Positions 13,549-26,807 are shown, counted from the stretch's first letter. The stretch: DNA of 64,000 bases from Paraphysoderma sedebokerense (GCA_025602915.1 JAHLJZ010000080.1:42793-106792), one strand, 5' to 3'. The notes: generated by a model from the sequence alone, not told the origin. Numbers and translations: made by a program.

Positions 13549-16500
13549 ATGGCCTCTACTTACATCTTATCTCCTCTCCTGGAGAAGGTAACTTTATGTT
13601 CAATACTGTTCCTTATTCCATTGGTGATCTACCCCTGACTTCCGTTTGGCTTTTGTCGGGTACAATTAGATGTCCTCGAGCGATGCCGATTTTCGATATA
13701 TGGCTATCAACGATTTGATGACTGAACTCTCTAAGGAATCCTTCGTTTTCGATGAGAGCACGGAAAAAAGAATTGTCACTGCCATCATGAAGTTATTCGA
13801 GGATTCGAATGGCGAAGTACAGAACATGGCCGTCAAATGGTAATTGTTGATGCATTATATAATAGTTTTAAAGCAATGCATTTCAGTTCCAGAAAGTTAG
13901 AAAGCAAAATATCGAAGTCATTCTATTTAAATGGCCTGCGGCCTGCTACGTATCGCGGTCCAGATAGCTGACGTTGATTACTTCATTTTACTTAGCCTTT
14001 CACCGCTAGTAATGAAAGTTAGAGAACCGTCGTTACAAGAAATCGCGGATAAATTATGTAGTTTTCTTGTCGAGACTAAGCGTGAAGAGTTAAGAGACGT
14101 TGCCAGTATTGGTTTGAAAACTGTTATTGTGGAGTTCCCTACAAACTCTCCTATAGCGGCGAATCTGTGCCGAAGATTAGTGCCGAAATTACTGGCGCAG
14201 TTGAATAATGTTTGTGTGTTTTTCAGTTTGCTATACACAGATTTACTCACTGACAGAAGACCGACTCTGTAGACTTCACTTCAAGAAACAGTTCATATTG
14301 ATATTCTGGACGTTCTCTCTGATGTGTTATCACGATATGGTTCCACACTTGCGACTCAAGGTTCAACAGATATGTTTAATCAGATGCAAATGGCAATTCT
14401 TCCTCTCGTTACAAAAGCTCGTCCAGCCGTTCGAAAACGAGCGTCCTTAGTAATCGGCAACCTTGCAGCCCATAGCACCGACGATCTTTTCACCGCTCTA
14501 ATGAAACGATTGTTGGAGGATTTGAAGAAAGAACAAAGTCATGAAAAACTTCGCACTTTGATAATGTGTATTGGAACAGTCAGTCGTTTTGCTTCACAGA
14601 AACTTGGTGGATATCTGCCCCAAATTGTACCGATTGTTCTGAAATATTCTTCGGAGGAAGATGATGAACTTCGGGAAAACTGTCTCCAGGTACACGTATC
14701 ATTTCTTCTTTTCAGTGTGGCGTGCCTTACTTATCTTAAACCTGAATGTAGGCTCTTGAATTTTTTGTCCTCCGCTGTCCGGCCCAAATGTCTCCGCACG
14801 TACAATCGATTGTTAATATTTGCACCGAATATGTCAGATACGATCCTAATTACGCTGATGATGATGAAGAAGAAGAGAACGCGGATGAGATGGAAACTGA
14901 TGAAGGAGGTTCCGACGATGAAGACGAGGACGAAGAAGATTACAGTGATGATGAAGATATGAGTTGGAAAGTTCGTCGGGCCTCCGCCAAGTTGTTGTCT
15001 AGCATTGTCGTTACACGAGGAGATCTTTTGGCTGATCTGATTAAATCTGTGGGAGTGACACTTATCAAACGATTCAAAGAAAGGGAAGAGAGTGTCAGGG
15101 CGGATATCCTGCAGACATATGTGGCTTTAGTGAGACAGACTGCAACTTATAAACATCATGCCATGGATATGGACGTAGATGACAGGTATGCGATTATTAC
15201 AGCGAGGTTTCAACAAATAACACAGCTAACTCACCTGATTTGTTTCTTTTTGGTTGGCAGTCCCCCCGCTATGCTTCGTTCTCAAATCCCGCTACTCACG
15301 AAAGCCCTTTCAAAGCAAATGAATGCAAAATCCTCATTGAAACCGCACTCTAACACTCGACAAATTGGATTCAATCTTCTACGCGAACTTGTATTGGCTG
15401 TTCCGGGTTGCCTCGACAACGAGATTTCACACTTCATACCCGCCATTCAATCTTCCCTTGCTGCCGCAACTAGTCAACACCACGTTCTCCACACCAACAC
15501 AAACTTAAAGATTGAAGTGCATGCATTCTTGAGAGCTTTCTTTAGAAGTGCAGTAAAACCAGCAGCCATCCATCCTTATATTGAAAAGTTGGCCCCAGTT
15601 ATCATCCGTTCAGTGGAAGACCGATTTTATAAAATCGCATCCGAAGCTCTTTTGGTGTGCATGGAACTGGTGAAAATTATGCGTCCTATTTCGGTGAAAT
15701 CCGATGGTAAAAACTACGACATTTCTCCTATCCCCGCAAACTCGACGACATTCGTGCAGCAGCTTTACCAGACTACACTAGCTCGCCTGTCGGCGCCTGA
15801 TGAGGAAGTGAAGGATAAAGCTATCTTATGCCTCGGCGCAATTATATACCAAGTGGGAGATTGCTTACAAAGCGATATAAATGAATGGGGACCGGTGCTA
15901 TTAGAACGCTTGAAGAATGAAGTGACGAGATTGACGGCTGTAAAGACAGTTGTTCAGATTGCCCAATGCCCTTTACCGAAGGTTGATGTCAGTAGCCTAA
16001 TGGGCAGTATCGTTTTTGAAACCGCAACCTTTCTCAGGAAAAGTCATCGTGGACTGCGGGATTCCAGTTTGAAGTGTCTGGATGTCATTATCAAAAGGTA
16101 ACTCAATCTCACTCCATGTGCTCATTGATGTAGACCTGATTATAGTCTTTTGTAGATATTCTCAATCTCTTTCAAAGGATCACTACAATCTCATTATTGC
16201 AGAATTACAGCCGTTGATTTCTGATTCCGATTTGCATCTTCTCCCGCTGGCATTGTCAACTTCTGTCTCCATCATGAAGGCGAATCCAACAATGGTTTCT
16301 GAAGTCAAGTCTCGACTTCTACCTAGCGTTTTCACACTTGTTCAGAGCCCATTAGTCCAGGGAACTGCTGCACTTGATACTTTACTGTCTTTCTTTTCCA
16401 CCATCATCAAGTCAAGTCAAGATCAAGATTTCCAACAACTTCTTGACGGTTTACTTGCCCCAGCAATGAAGCCCCAGACGGCAGACAATGCCTTGTCCAA

Positions 16501-18401
16501 ACAAGTATATTTATCTCTTCACAGTACAGAGTTTCTTTGGTGATCGTGGCTGACCTATTCGACCTAGGCTTTATCTACTATCGCCCAGTGCGTTGCAGAA
16601 TTGTGTATAAACTCACAACCGAATTGTCTCAAAACCGTCCGTTCATTCATCGACGCTATCACAAATCCTTCGACTATTGAATCATTCAAGTATTTGAGTC
16701 TCCTCACCGTCGGCGAAGTGGGTCGCAGATGGTATGCAGTTCGTGTGCTTATACTTTCTGATTATCTTGTATACTGACATCACAAAATTCTTCAGTGACC
16801 TGTCATCGCAAAATGACCTACCTCAAGTTTTATTATCACTTTTTTCCGCTCCTTCTGAGGATATCAAATCTGCTGCCGCTTTTTCTTTGGGTTGCGTTGC
16901 TGTTGGCAATGTAAACGCGTATCTCCCAATGATTATCCAGGAGATCAAGCGTCAATCCGTGAAGAAGTATCTACTGTTTCACGCGATCAAGGAAGTCATT
17001 ACCCGTTATTCACACCACGAAGGTGGTCAGACCTTGGAAAATTTCGCCTCAGAAATATGGTGCGTGTTCCATTAAAGATCAGATTGCTATTTGCTCTCTT
17101 CTTATCTATTCCTCCTTAGGCGATTATTGTTTGAAAACTGTGAAGGCCAAGAAGAAGGGACCCGTATCGTGATTGCAGAGTGTCTTGGAAAACTCACACT
17201 TACCAATGCCACCAAGTTTCTCCCCGAGCTTCAGGTATTTTTCACTATTAAAGTGCATCAAATCTTCAAGTGCTTTGTTGACATTAAATCCCGCTTCGTA
17301 GTCTCGCCTTCAATCTCCCTCGGCCGAGATTCGTGCTACCGTCATAGGTGCTATCAAATACACTTTTACCGATCACACTCAAAAATCGGATGAATTACTC
17401 CGTCCCCTCATCGTCAACTTTTTAAGCCTTATGCAAGACAAAGATTTGGTTCGTTGTCTATTTGCCGCAGTCTCAACACCTGTGTCGACTAATCTTCGCT
17501 CCAAATAGAACGTTCGCCGGGTGGCTTTAGCAACGTTGAATTCAGCGGCCCACAACAAACCGTATCTTATCCGTGATAGATTGTCAGAATTGTTACCATT
17601 ATTGTACCGAGAAACTGTAGTCAGAGTATGTTATGAAATTCTTCGATCGAACTTGTGTTATGTGGTACTAAACTATCGATTTTTAGCCCGAATTGATTCA
17701 CACGGTCGAAATGGGTCCATTTAAACATCAAGTCGACGATGGCTTAGAGACGCGAAAGGTATGATCCCATTTTGCACTGTGGTTTTGTCGTTTATCCCGA
17801 ACAAATCCTAACCTGAACTATCGTGTCAGTCCGCTTTTGAGTGTATGTACACATTAATGGAAAATTGTCTTGATCGAATCGACATATTTGGATTTTTGGA
17901 ACGTATGTTCGTCGGAATGAACGATCAGCATGATATTAAGATGTTGTCCTTCATGATGTTGGCTAAATTAGCCACAGTGAACCCAACCGCTGTTCAACAG
18001 AGTATGTTGTGGATCTTAGAAGTCAAAATCAGATAGCAGCTTTACTCACTTATGATTACTGTAGGGGTTGACGAGGCGGTGGATTTATTCCGTGCTACGC
18101 TTTTTAAAGAACTAAAACAAAGTGCTGTGAAACAAGAAGTAGAAAAAAACCAAGAACTCGTTCGTTCGGGGTTGAAATCATTAGTTCATTTACACAAGTT
18201 AGCAGATCCTGGTAAGTCTTCTTTGATCCGTTACCTAGGTTCTCCTTTAAACTCGAATTTTAATTCTCATTAACTGCCAAATTGTGTTTAGCTCAAACAC
18301 CTAAACTGGATGCTTTCTTGAAGGAAATACAAACATCCAGTTTGAACCAGGAGTATAAATCTTTACTTCTGGAAACCGAAAGAACCGCTGATGTGTATTA
18401 A
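13549..18401 (+). CDS. CAND1: CAND1 / TIP120, cullin-associated NEDD8-dissociated protein
   Basis: HEAT-repeat protein that binds unneddylated cullins and exchanges F-box substrate receptors in SCF ubiquitin ligases. Exon 1 (13549-13587, [13 protein letters not shown]) splices to 13670 ([20 protein letters not shown]), matching the family N-terminus. Landmarks follow in family order: [35 protein letters not shown], an acidic insert followed by [15 protein letters not shown] (about 14860-15000), [111 protein letters not shown] and [19 protein letters not shown]. The stop is at 18399-18401. Total is roughly 1,200 residues, as expected. Some short exons around 13880-14010 are placed by homology only. 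Confidence 0.93.
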
Positions 18402-19233
18402 AACTCTATGGTGATCAAAATTCTCGCATGATAGCTTTATTGTAAAATTCATTCACATATAGCATGATTTGTACCGATATGCGTGTTTTCAGTGTACTTT
18501 TTTTTTTTGTTTTGTTGCACTCAATGTACATGTTTTATTGAAATATCATAAATTCGTAAGAACTGCTAACGGAAACACGCCAAGACCAAAAATGTCCGTC
18601 GTATTGTTAGTTTTATACCATTTACATCATCAGGAGTATTAGGATGTCGACGGTTTAACTGTGTCGATTTGGATTGACATGTTTGAACTAACCATGATAT
18701 GAAGTGATGTCCGTCCTTGGTAACATAGGCATTGGGTAATAGACTTCCCAGAACTTTCGAAAAATCGATCAAAATCAATCAAACCTATCACGGTTACATA
18801 TCGTATTGACGCAATATTACGAACTAACTTTGTTGTTCCCTATCTTTCCGACCTCCTCAGGAGACACACGAGACGAAACACCATAAAACGCGTTACTTGA
18901 AATCGTTGCCAAGGGCTTAAGATCTTCTAAACTTCTAAGTTGCGCAGTTTTTTGCAAGCCAAATTTTGACGCCAATTTTGCAAGGATAGTTTCGGGATTA
19001 GTTTGGAAAAGTGATTGTAAGGTTTGAATCGATTAGGAAAAAAATTTTGCCAATTGCCAAGAATGGTGGTGTAATTTTGAAACAAATTGTTTAAATAGTT
19101 GCGGCAGTGGATTACAAGACAAAAAAAAACCAAGGGGTTACATCATTTCAAATTCATCCGGATATATAAACCCACGGTAACGGAAACGGGGATTTAGACA
19201 TAAGAGCAAGGAAAAAATTTAATTATAACAAAA
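18402..19233. other. Intergenic region, 832 bp
   Basis: Contains the CAND1 3' flank with a T run at 18499-18507 and the promoter of the tyrosinase gene. A minus-strand frame at 18566-18778 resembles nothing I know and is probably chance. No RNA gene seen. Confidence 0.5.
19163..19170 (+). promoter_or_regulatory. TATA-like box before tyrosinase
   Basis: The string tatataaa lies about 64 bp upstream of the tyrosinase ATG at 19234, a plausible TATA position if the 5' UTR is short. Seen by eye only; no transcript evidence. Confidence 0.35.
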
Positions 19234-20615
19234 ATGCGGGGAAAGAGTTACTATAACTTGATCATACTTATTTGGTGTTACATCATCTTCTTCCATTTCG
19301 ATTACCAACAAGTTGAAGCAATCCCTGTGCTTTCAAGTCAATCTCAATGTCAGACGACAACGGTGCGTAAAGAATGGCGAGATTGGACTGAAGGAGAACA
19401 ACAACGGTATTTTAAAGCGTTACGAAAAATGAATGAAGTGGGGTCAAACGAGGAAGGAGTTTCGGTATTGGATAAATTTACAAAGATGCATGCAGAATAT
19501 AATAGTGAGGCGCATACAAAGTTTGTGATCTTTTTATTTTTTAGAAATGTTTTTAATTGTGATATTGTGGTGTTAATTGGGATTTATGGGTTTATTTAGT
19601 ACTTTATTTTTACCCTGGCATCGCGCATTTCTACGTGAATTCGAAAAAGCGCTGCAAAGTATTGATCCGTCGTTATCTCTACCATATTACAATTGGGCAA
19701 TCGATATGTCGATTTACGGTTCTGATATACTTGAACAATCTACTGTCATGTCCCCCAATGCATTCGGTGGTACTGGGTCCCCGCTTTTAGATGAAACTGG
19801 TCAAGTACCGATTCGAGGATTCGAAATTGTAAAAGGACAATTAGCGAATTGGACGGTTGGGTACCCTGAACGGCATTTGTTGAGTAGGGAATTAAAGTAT
19901 TTGGAGACCGTGACGGAGGAGGAGTTGGAAAATTTGATTTTGGGGTCGAGTGATTTTCAAAGTTTCCAAGAAAGATTGGATTGGCCGCACGCTGCATTTC
20001 ATCAGTCGTTTGGCGCGGATGGAACAGGTGATATGGGTAGATTGTAAGTCAGTTTCATAGGAATTTTAAAGATAGTGAGCTGTGATATTGAATTTCTTCA
20101 TAATCTTTGATCTGTAGACCCACTGCACCAAATGATCCTATTTTCTTCTTGCATCACGCCATGATTGACTATGTGGTACGTTTCAGAATTCTCTTACATT
20201 TTTTTTCAGTCAAGATGTGCTAACAATGCAGCTGAGGTATTAGTGGGACATGTATCAAAATCAAGGAACAAACACACAAAAGTTTCACAAGGACTCAAAT
20301 CTAAATACGATTCTGGCTCCGTTCAAGCTTACGATTGCTGTTACCCTAAACTCAGCTGACAGTCTTTGCGTTGAATATCAACCGTTGAAAAATAGACCCA
20401 GGGCTATCAATGATTTCACATCGGCTAAGCATAACGGCAGGAAATCGATGATTTCGTTAGGGTCAAATACAATAAAGGTTAGTGTCTGCTAAGCAGTTGA
20501 CATCTCCGTAACTTCAATTCATTCTCGTTTTCTATCACTTTAGGGTATGAAACTAAATGAACAATCAATCAGAAAAGTTGAGAGCGAAATTAGACAGTGG
20601 AGAGCAGATCCTTAG
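19234..20615 (+). CDS. Secreted tyrosinase (type 3 dicopper oxidase)
   Basis: Oxidises phenols to quinones, the first step of melanin-type pigment or wall cross-linking. Exons 19234-19520, 19600-20043, 20118-20175, 20244-20477 and 20544-20615 give 364 residues. A signal anchor or peptide is visible (LIILIWCYIIFFHFDY), followed by a single-Cys linker. The CuA site reads H-AEYNSEA-H-TNTLFLPW-HR (three His); the CuB site reads WPHAAFHQSF followed by APNDPIFFLHHAMIDYVWD. All six copper-ligand histidines can be seen. The exon start at 20244 was chosen because it restores the expected Trp after MIDYV. It lacks a long C-terminal lid domain, as in many secreted forms. Its substrate is not inferable. 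Confidence 0.88.
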
Positions 20616-20806
20616 AATAATTCACATATCAGCAGTTAATATTTCACATAAATAATGGCAGTTTAATTGTAATAGTAATGACAATAATGAATTAATATTG
20701 AGAGTCTCTAATCCGACATTTCTCACTTTCTTCGCCGTCATTTGACATGCGTGGAAATGCCGTTTGTCATTCTACGGGCTGAGTCGAAGGCGTTTTACTT
20801 GTCAAC

Positions 20807-21529
20807 CTATTTCTTCTGTTTCTTCTTATAGATGACTACTCCAGCAATCACTCCAGCAATAGCTACCGCACCACCAACAGTTCCACCGACGATAGCAGGG
20901 ATAGGAAATTGATTCTTCTTGTTGAGCTCGTCTAATCGTTTGCAGGTAAGGTCGACATTCGAGGCTAATGAGCGCTCATGATTAATAGTCTGGGTTAACT
21001 GATCTACGTTGTCTCGGTTAAGCGGATATCTGAACGCGATAGAGGTCAATCTTTTGGAACATTCTGAGCAAAGCATGTTTCCAGGTAAACTGTAGAGACC
21101 GATTTCTTTCATATTTTTCGAACTGAGGAAATCGGAAATTTCGCGATAGGTTGTCGACATACAGTTTTTGTTGTCAAAACTCAAACAAGTAGATTCGTAG
21201 TTTCTTAAAAGGTAATTTTCAATGTTGCTTGCGGAGAGTGATGTACCGGAGAGTCTGCCTTCGTTGGCACAGTTCGCTTTGACATCGTCGATGAATGATC
21301 TGATAGAATTTAAACAAGAACTAGAGCACGTAGAGTCTAATTCCGCTGATGTGGGTGCAGGGTTGATGAGGAGCGCTTGCTCACTGCAGGTGATGGTCTT
21401 TGTCAACGCAGCAGCGCAGGATGGAGAGACACCCAATCTCGAAACCGAGTCGGCAGGAACGTAGACGAAATCGGCGAAAGCGAGGGATAGGAGGGCAAAG
21501 AAAGCGACTGTTTGAAAGTAAAAGTTCAT
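20807..21529 (-). CDS. Unknown Cys-rich single-pass surface protein
   Basis: An intronless 240-residue reading frame. Residues 1-19 form a signal peptide (MNFYFQTVAFFALLSLAFA). The ectodomain has about nine cysteines, in motifs such as CAAALTKTITC, CSSSCL, CLSFDNKNC and CSEC. Near the C-terminus there is a membrane helix rich in Gly/Val/Ile (about 209-232) and then a basic tail KKKQKK. I do not recognise the family. The spacing of cysteines resembles small secreted fungal proteins, but that is only an impression. It is convergent with the tyrosinase. A lysine tail could act as an ER-retrieval or stop-transfer signal. Confidence 0.75.
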   Translation of the reverse strand: MNFYFQTVAFFALLSLAFADFVYVPADSVSRLGVSPSCAAALTKTITCSEQALLINPAPTSAELDSTCSSSCLNSIRSFIDDVKANCANEGRLSGTSLSASNIENYLLRNYESTCLSFDNKNCMSTTYREISDFLSSKNMKEIGLYSLPGNMLCSECSKRLTSIAFRYPLNRDNVDQLTQTINHERSLASNVDLTCKRLDELNKKNQFPIPAIVGGTVGGAVAIAGVIAGVVIYKKKQKK

Positions 21530-21882
21530 GGCACTTAAAGTTTTTTGAAAAATGTTGCTGAATGCAGGGATGGATATATCAATTCCAAATGTAATTTAAA
21601 GTCGGAACGGAATACGGATTGAACGAGGAACGGGAGAAAAAGTCGCGTCATGCGGTTGAGTCAAGAGCACGTGTAAATCACGTGAATTCAAGATTTAGTG
21701 AAGAAACGCGTGCGATGCTTTCAGTCGATTGTTGCGGAGGAAAAATAGATGGCTGAATTTTTACAGAGTTGCCATTTATATAGTTAGTCGGAGTGCTTTG
21801 GAGAACCGGCCCTCCGCACTAACTCAGAGTATTCAAACAGTTACTGGGTCTTGGGACCTACATTCAAAAACCTTAGTCACAT
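21530..21882. other. Divergent intergenic region
   Basis: A 353-bp gap between the surface protein (-) and the ankyrin/hAT gene (+). No clear terminal inverted repeat of a hAT element or 8-bp target duplication could be seen here or after 25320. Confidence 0.5.
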
Positions 21883-24800
21883 ATGCTCGACATATTCTCG
21901 GCCACTAAGAAAGGTGATTTGGACGCTGTGAAATGGCACATCGATCGAGGTCTCGACATTAACATAAGTAGTAGGAACAGGAAAACACCACTTCATTTGG
22001 CTGCTTCAAGAGGTGATTTAGAAGTGGTCGAATATTTGGTTGCAAAAGGGGCCGATGTCAATTCAACTGATTCAAATGGACGAACATCCCTTCATTCAGC
22101 TGCTTCTGGAGGTCAATTAAAAGTGGTCGAATATCTGGTTGCGAACGGAGCCAATATCAATTCAACCGATACGGATGGACAAAGTCCCCTTCACTGGGCT
22201 GCTCTCCGAGGTCATTTAAAAATGGTTGAATACTTGGCTGCAGACGGGTCCAATCTCGAATCAAAGGATAACGATGGACAAACTCCTCTTCATTGGGCGG
22301 CTTTCCGAGGTCATTTAAAAGTGGTCGAATACTTGGTTGGAAAAGGTGCCGACATCAATGCAACCGCAATGAATGGACTAACGCCGCTTCATTCAGCGGC
22401 CTCTGGAGGGCACTTAGAAGTGGTCGAATACATGCTTCTGAAGGGGGCCGATATGAATTCAACCAATACATATGGACTTACACCGCTTCATTCGGCTGCT
22501 TGTGATGGACATTTAAACATAGTCAAATACATGGTCGGACAAGGGGAAGACATAAATTCCAAAGCCAGAAATGGAAGAACACCTTTGGATTATGCTGCTT
22601 ACCACGGTCATTTAGAAGTGGTTACGTTCTTGATTAGCAAAGGGGCCGACATCAATTCAATCGATACAGACGGAAAAACACCGCTTCATTCAGCTGCTTT
22701 CAAAGGTGAATTAAAAGTAGTCGAATACTTGGTTGCAAATGGGGCCCATATCAATTCAGAAGATAAGGATACAGGAACACCGCTCCACTCAGCTGCTTCT
22801 AAAGGTTATTTAACAGTCGTTGAATACTTGATTACAAATGGGGCCGATACAGATTTGACTGATAAAGACGGACGGACACCGCTTCATGACGCCAGTCTTT
22901 CGGGCTATTTAGAAGTTGCCGAATACTTGGTTGCCAACGGAGCCAATATCAATTCAACCGATACGGATGGACAAACTCCTCTTCATTATGCTGCTTCTGA
23001 AGGTCAATTCAAAGTTGTCGAATACTTGATTGGAAAAGGTGCCGATAAAGATTTGACTGATGCAGACGGACGTATGCCGCTCTATTTAGCTGCTCATTGG
23101 AACAACTTACATGTGGTGAAATATCTGGCTTCTTGCCATATCAACCAAATTCTTCGATGCCCTACTTCGGTACTTTGTAAACTGAATGAAACTGCCCTGC
23201 AGTATGACTCGGTTAAGCAAGCATTCAAAGCCCAAGGATGTTGGGATGAATCCAAAAATGCCATATCTGTTCCGAAAGTTGCGTCAACAGAAAACTCTCA
23301 AGACAAACCATTTCGATCGAGTAATCTGCTTCCTCTTAATAGGTCGTCTAAGAAATCCTCATCAAAGCTCCAGCCGTCCCATTCCAGAAATGAAGATAAC
23401 CTCGTCAAGTTTATTGTGATGGGCTCCCATCCATTCACAATATCTCAACAACCTGAATTTCGAGATCTTATTCTTTCCTATGACCCGAAAGCAACCTTCG
23501 TATGCTCTAGTACAGTCGGACGTCGTATTATTAGGACGTATGAAGCGAAGAAGTTGGAATTGATTCAGCTGTTGGCCCAGAATACTGGTCGAATCTCGTT
23601 CACAACTGACTTGTGGACGGCTCCAAGTCAACAAGTGATGATTGGGGTCATCGCTTCGTTCATTACTAACAATTGGGAATCAAAGGCTATCGGTATTGCC
23701 TTTCGCAGTTTGAAAGGCCGCTATTCCAGTGCAAGCATTTCTGAACAGCTTCAAAGCCTTTTGAAAGAATATGGTCTCGACACAAAGGTCTGCAATTTAC
23801 TTCTCGCTTTTTCTCTGAATCTTCTAATTTCTAACATCTCCTACAGACGTTATCTATGACTATGGACACTGAGTTGAAGAATACGCTGGTTGCGGCGGCA
23901 TCAGAGAAAATTATTGACAATGGCGATGGATTATCTCTGCCAGAGTTCCGAAGCGACTCGTTGACAAATGCTATCAACTTAGCCGTTCAGGAAGGATTGA
24001 AAATTTTCCAAGATAACACTGACAAGGTAAGCGCTTCAGATTTATGGCGAGTTCTTCTGGCGTACAACCGCTTTTCTATTGTCTGTAAGTTCTTCGACTG
24101 ATCGTATGTATGTCATTACAGGTGGCAAGGTCCATTTCAGCCCTTTTCTCTTCTGCTCAACAGCTTGATACATTCCCCGAGTTCCAGTCGTTGAAACTAC
24201 TGAGAGCAAAGCTGCGAAAGAAAAATATCGAACCACATTGGACTGCTTTGCTGGAAATGATTGAAGTGGCAGTGGAAATGAGGGGTGTGATAATCACCTT
24301 GACGGGAAAAATAAGTGATTTGAAGGATTTTGTGGTGTCAGCGAATGATTGGGAAATGGTAACACAGGTTTCGAGATTTTTCAAACCGTTCTGCGATGTT
24401 TGGGATCAAACGAAAGCTAGCAAAGACACAACGCTTTATTTAATCATTCCTGAATATAACCGCCTTCTCAATTATTGCGGTCGAATTGTCAGGCGCAAAA
24501 AACATCCTCAACTCATTCTTGATGCCGCTAGAACACTTCGCGATTGCCTAATATCACATTACAATGGAGTATACTTGATTTGTACTGTCTTAGATCCTCG
24601 CGGTAAGATGTCCTACTTTGAAGGAAAGGATTGGGTTGGCATACGTGAATCAAAAGTGCTTCCTGCGTAAGTTATCCCTGTGTTCCTGTGTTCTCATCAT
24701 ATTGATCCTTATGTGCGTTTTTCCCTGACAGCATCAAGGATGCTTGGCATCGCTACAAGCCTGCTACTTTAGACGCAATGGAGCAAGCTTCCGTCGTTTC

Positions 24801-25320
24801 GACTTCCAGCACGATTTCTTCCTTTTGCCATCTATCAACAATCGATACACATTCTTCCTCCAAATCAGACGATATGGGATCTCTCAGTTGTGAAAATTAT
24901 GATTCAGGTGAGGAGGAAGATGACGATGTCCTGACTAGAATCAAAAAGCGAATAAGAGCAAGAGATGAATTAGACGAGTATCTAGCTCGAGGACCGGAGG
25001 TGGATGAAGATGATGTCTTAGATTATTGGAAACGACACGAAGAAGTTTGGCCGAATTTGAGTAAAATGGCGAAAGATTATTTGGCTGTTCCCGCGAGTAA
25101 TGCATCCTGCGAACGAGCATTTAGCGCTGGAAAAAATTTAATTCAGGACAAGAGGAATCGCTTGAAAGCATCTGGCATCGAAGCCTCCGTTTGCCTAAGA
25201 AGTTGGTGGACAGAGGATGTTGTGAGTAGTGATAGTATCGTTAGTGACGTTACAGAGGATGATGATGATGATGGTATGTTGAAGGAGGGTGAAGATCATG
25301 ACCTGGATGATGAATACTAG
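21883..25320 (+). CDS. Ankyrin-repeat / hAT transposase-domain fusion protein
   Basis: Exons 21883-23787, 23847-24026, 24122-24666 and 24732-25320 join to one 1,072-residue protein. Residues about 1-425 are thirteen ankyrin units of 33 residues (consensus G-TPLH-AA--GHL-VVEYL---GADIN). A linker leads to a hAT transposase core: FTTDLWTAPSQQ (first acidic site), MTMDTELKN (second Asp), NAINLAVQEGL, and the C-terminal dimerisation domain with YLAVPASNASCERAFSAG and RNRLKASGIEASVCLRSWW. The tail is acidic (runs of Asp). The BED zinc finger normally at the N-terminus is missing and the ankyrin block takes its place. The usual Arg-Cys-x-x-His motif before INL is changed to S-L-T-N-A. The frame is intact across all introns, so the gene is likely expressed. 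It may be a domesticated transposase; its role is unknown. Confidence 0.85.
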
Positions 25321-25490
25321 GAATTGAATCAATTTATTCCGTGTACGACAAATGATGTAAAATAATTTTTGTTTGAATCGCGCCGGCGCAGAATAACTCG
25401 CCAATCTTAAATCTATATTCTCTGTTACCATTCAAGGCCGATTAATTGAGCTCATAATTTATTGTTTCTTCTTACCGAGTTCTTCATGAA

Positions 25491-26807
25491 ATGCTGTACC
25501 AATTCGAATCACTGTTAAAGGAACTTTTGCGTCCAATCTACCTTCTTCGTTTGGCGGGCTCCACTTCGTTTTGGTGGCTTCCATTCGTACCAGAGTTGAA
25601 TATAGCAGTATTCGGGAAAACGGGATCTCCAAAATCGTACAATGTATGTAGAGGAATCTGATTAAAGTTTAGCTTAAATGAATGAATTCAATTTGGACTT
25701 GTTGGGTTGACTGAGAAGTAAAGTAACTTATCAACTCGAGACGATAAGACTGAAACTTTATCTTTGTTTCCTTAACTTTTGCAGACTTCCATCGATGCAC
25801 ACTCAACGAACAAATTAACCGGAATAGTACTACCGCTATTATTTCTTCGATTGAATCGTTCGCAAAGTACCAGTACCCCCAGTGCTTTTGTAATCGAGAT
25901 TGCAAACTCCCTGGCTATCGCCAATTTTTTGTTGTTTTACACTGAAGATTATAGTTTAGGGATATGGTTTGCGTTAAGTTGTTTAGGTACGGGTATTGTG
26001 ACGAAGTTATTTGTTACATTGGCAAATCTTACTCTTTTTTTGGTAGATGATTGACTTTTTGATGAACAGCATTCTACTCTCTTTTCGTGCGGCCATTCAA
26101 ATCAAAGCATGGAAATCGTCTAACAAATGTTATAAAATTAGACTCCGAGTCGTTTGATTATAACATTGCGTCTTTATTCAACGAGCCTACGAACTTCCCA
26201 AACAATTCCATGATGGCTATGGAAGAACTGGAAGAAAAACAGAAACACACTTGGATTGTGCTTTTTAAATACGATGATGATCATCTCTCTGACGAAATTG
26301 AAAAAGTCTTGGATTCGTTGTCTTTAGAGTAAGCTTCTTCTCATAGTAGTGCTTGATTTATGAGTCGATGAGATTTTAGTGGTCTAACTCCCCTCAACCT
26401 TTTACCGTCGGAAAGGTTCCACTCCTCGATATCCCATTTTGCAACCTTCTCACTATCCCAATACCCTAATTACGCAACAAAGTTCCACCCATCTTCAATT
26501 ATACCCCCGCGATCATCGCTTCCGGTATCATGGAAAACAAGGTTGCTCCGACTCACAGGTAGTCAACAGTCGATTCCGCGACCAAAGATTTCGGTTGTCA
26601 AGAATGGACGTGTGATTTCGGAGTGTGAGTGTGGAGGTGGAGTGTTTAAGGGCTGGTTATTATGCAATAAGGTTTGGTCCTACATTTTGAATGTTTGTGT
26701 CGGCGATTGATATAGATATGAACTGACCTTCCCTGATGTAGCGGTACCTTTCGTCATACCTTAATTTGAAGAACATTTTCCAGATTGATGAGATCGACAG
26801 TTATTAA
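25491..26807 (+). CDS. TMX2-like thioredoxin-fold membrane protein
   Basis: Exons 25491-25643, 25785-25986, 26070-26328, 26380-26671 and 26742-26807 join to 323 residues. Residues about 60-130 contain membrane helices (LTGIVLPLLFLRL, ANSLAIANFLLFY, GIWFALSCLAFYSLFVRPF), followed by a thioredoxin-like half: HTWIVLFKYDDDHL, a long middle segment, RPKISVVKNGR and the end ENIF-like NLKNIFQIDEID. The order matches animal TMX2, an ER/mitochondria-contact protein. No CxxC redox pair is present, so it cannot be a classical oxidoreductase. The family call rests on overall order and short motifs and is moderate. Confidence 0.6.

Noticed and set aside
18566-18778. 70-codon minus-strand frame downstream of CAND1
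   Set aside because: No recognisable domain or splice context.
20807-25320. A defence island or phage-like cassette around the ankyrin/hAT gene
   Set aside because: Neighbours are ordinary eukaryotic genes with introns; no nuclease, integrase or array is present.
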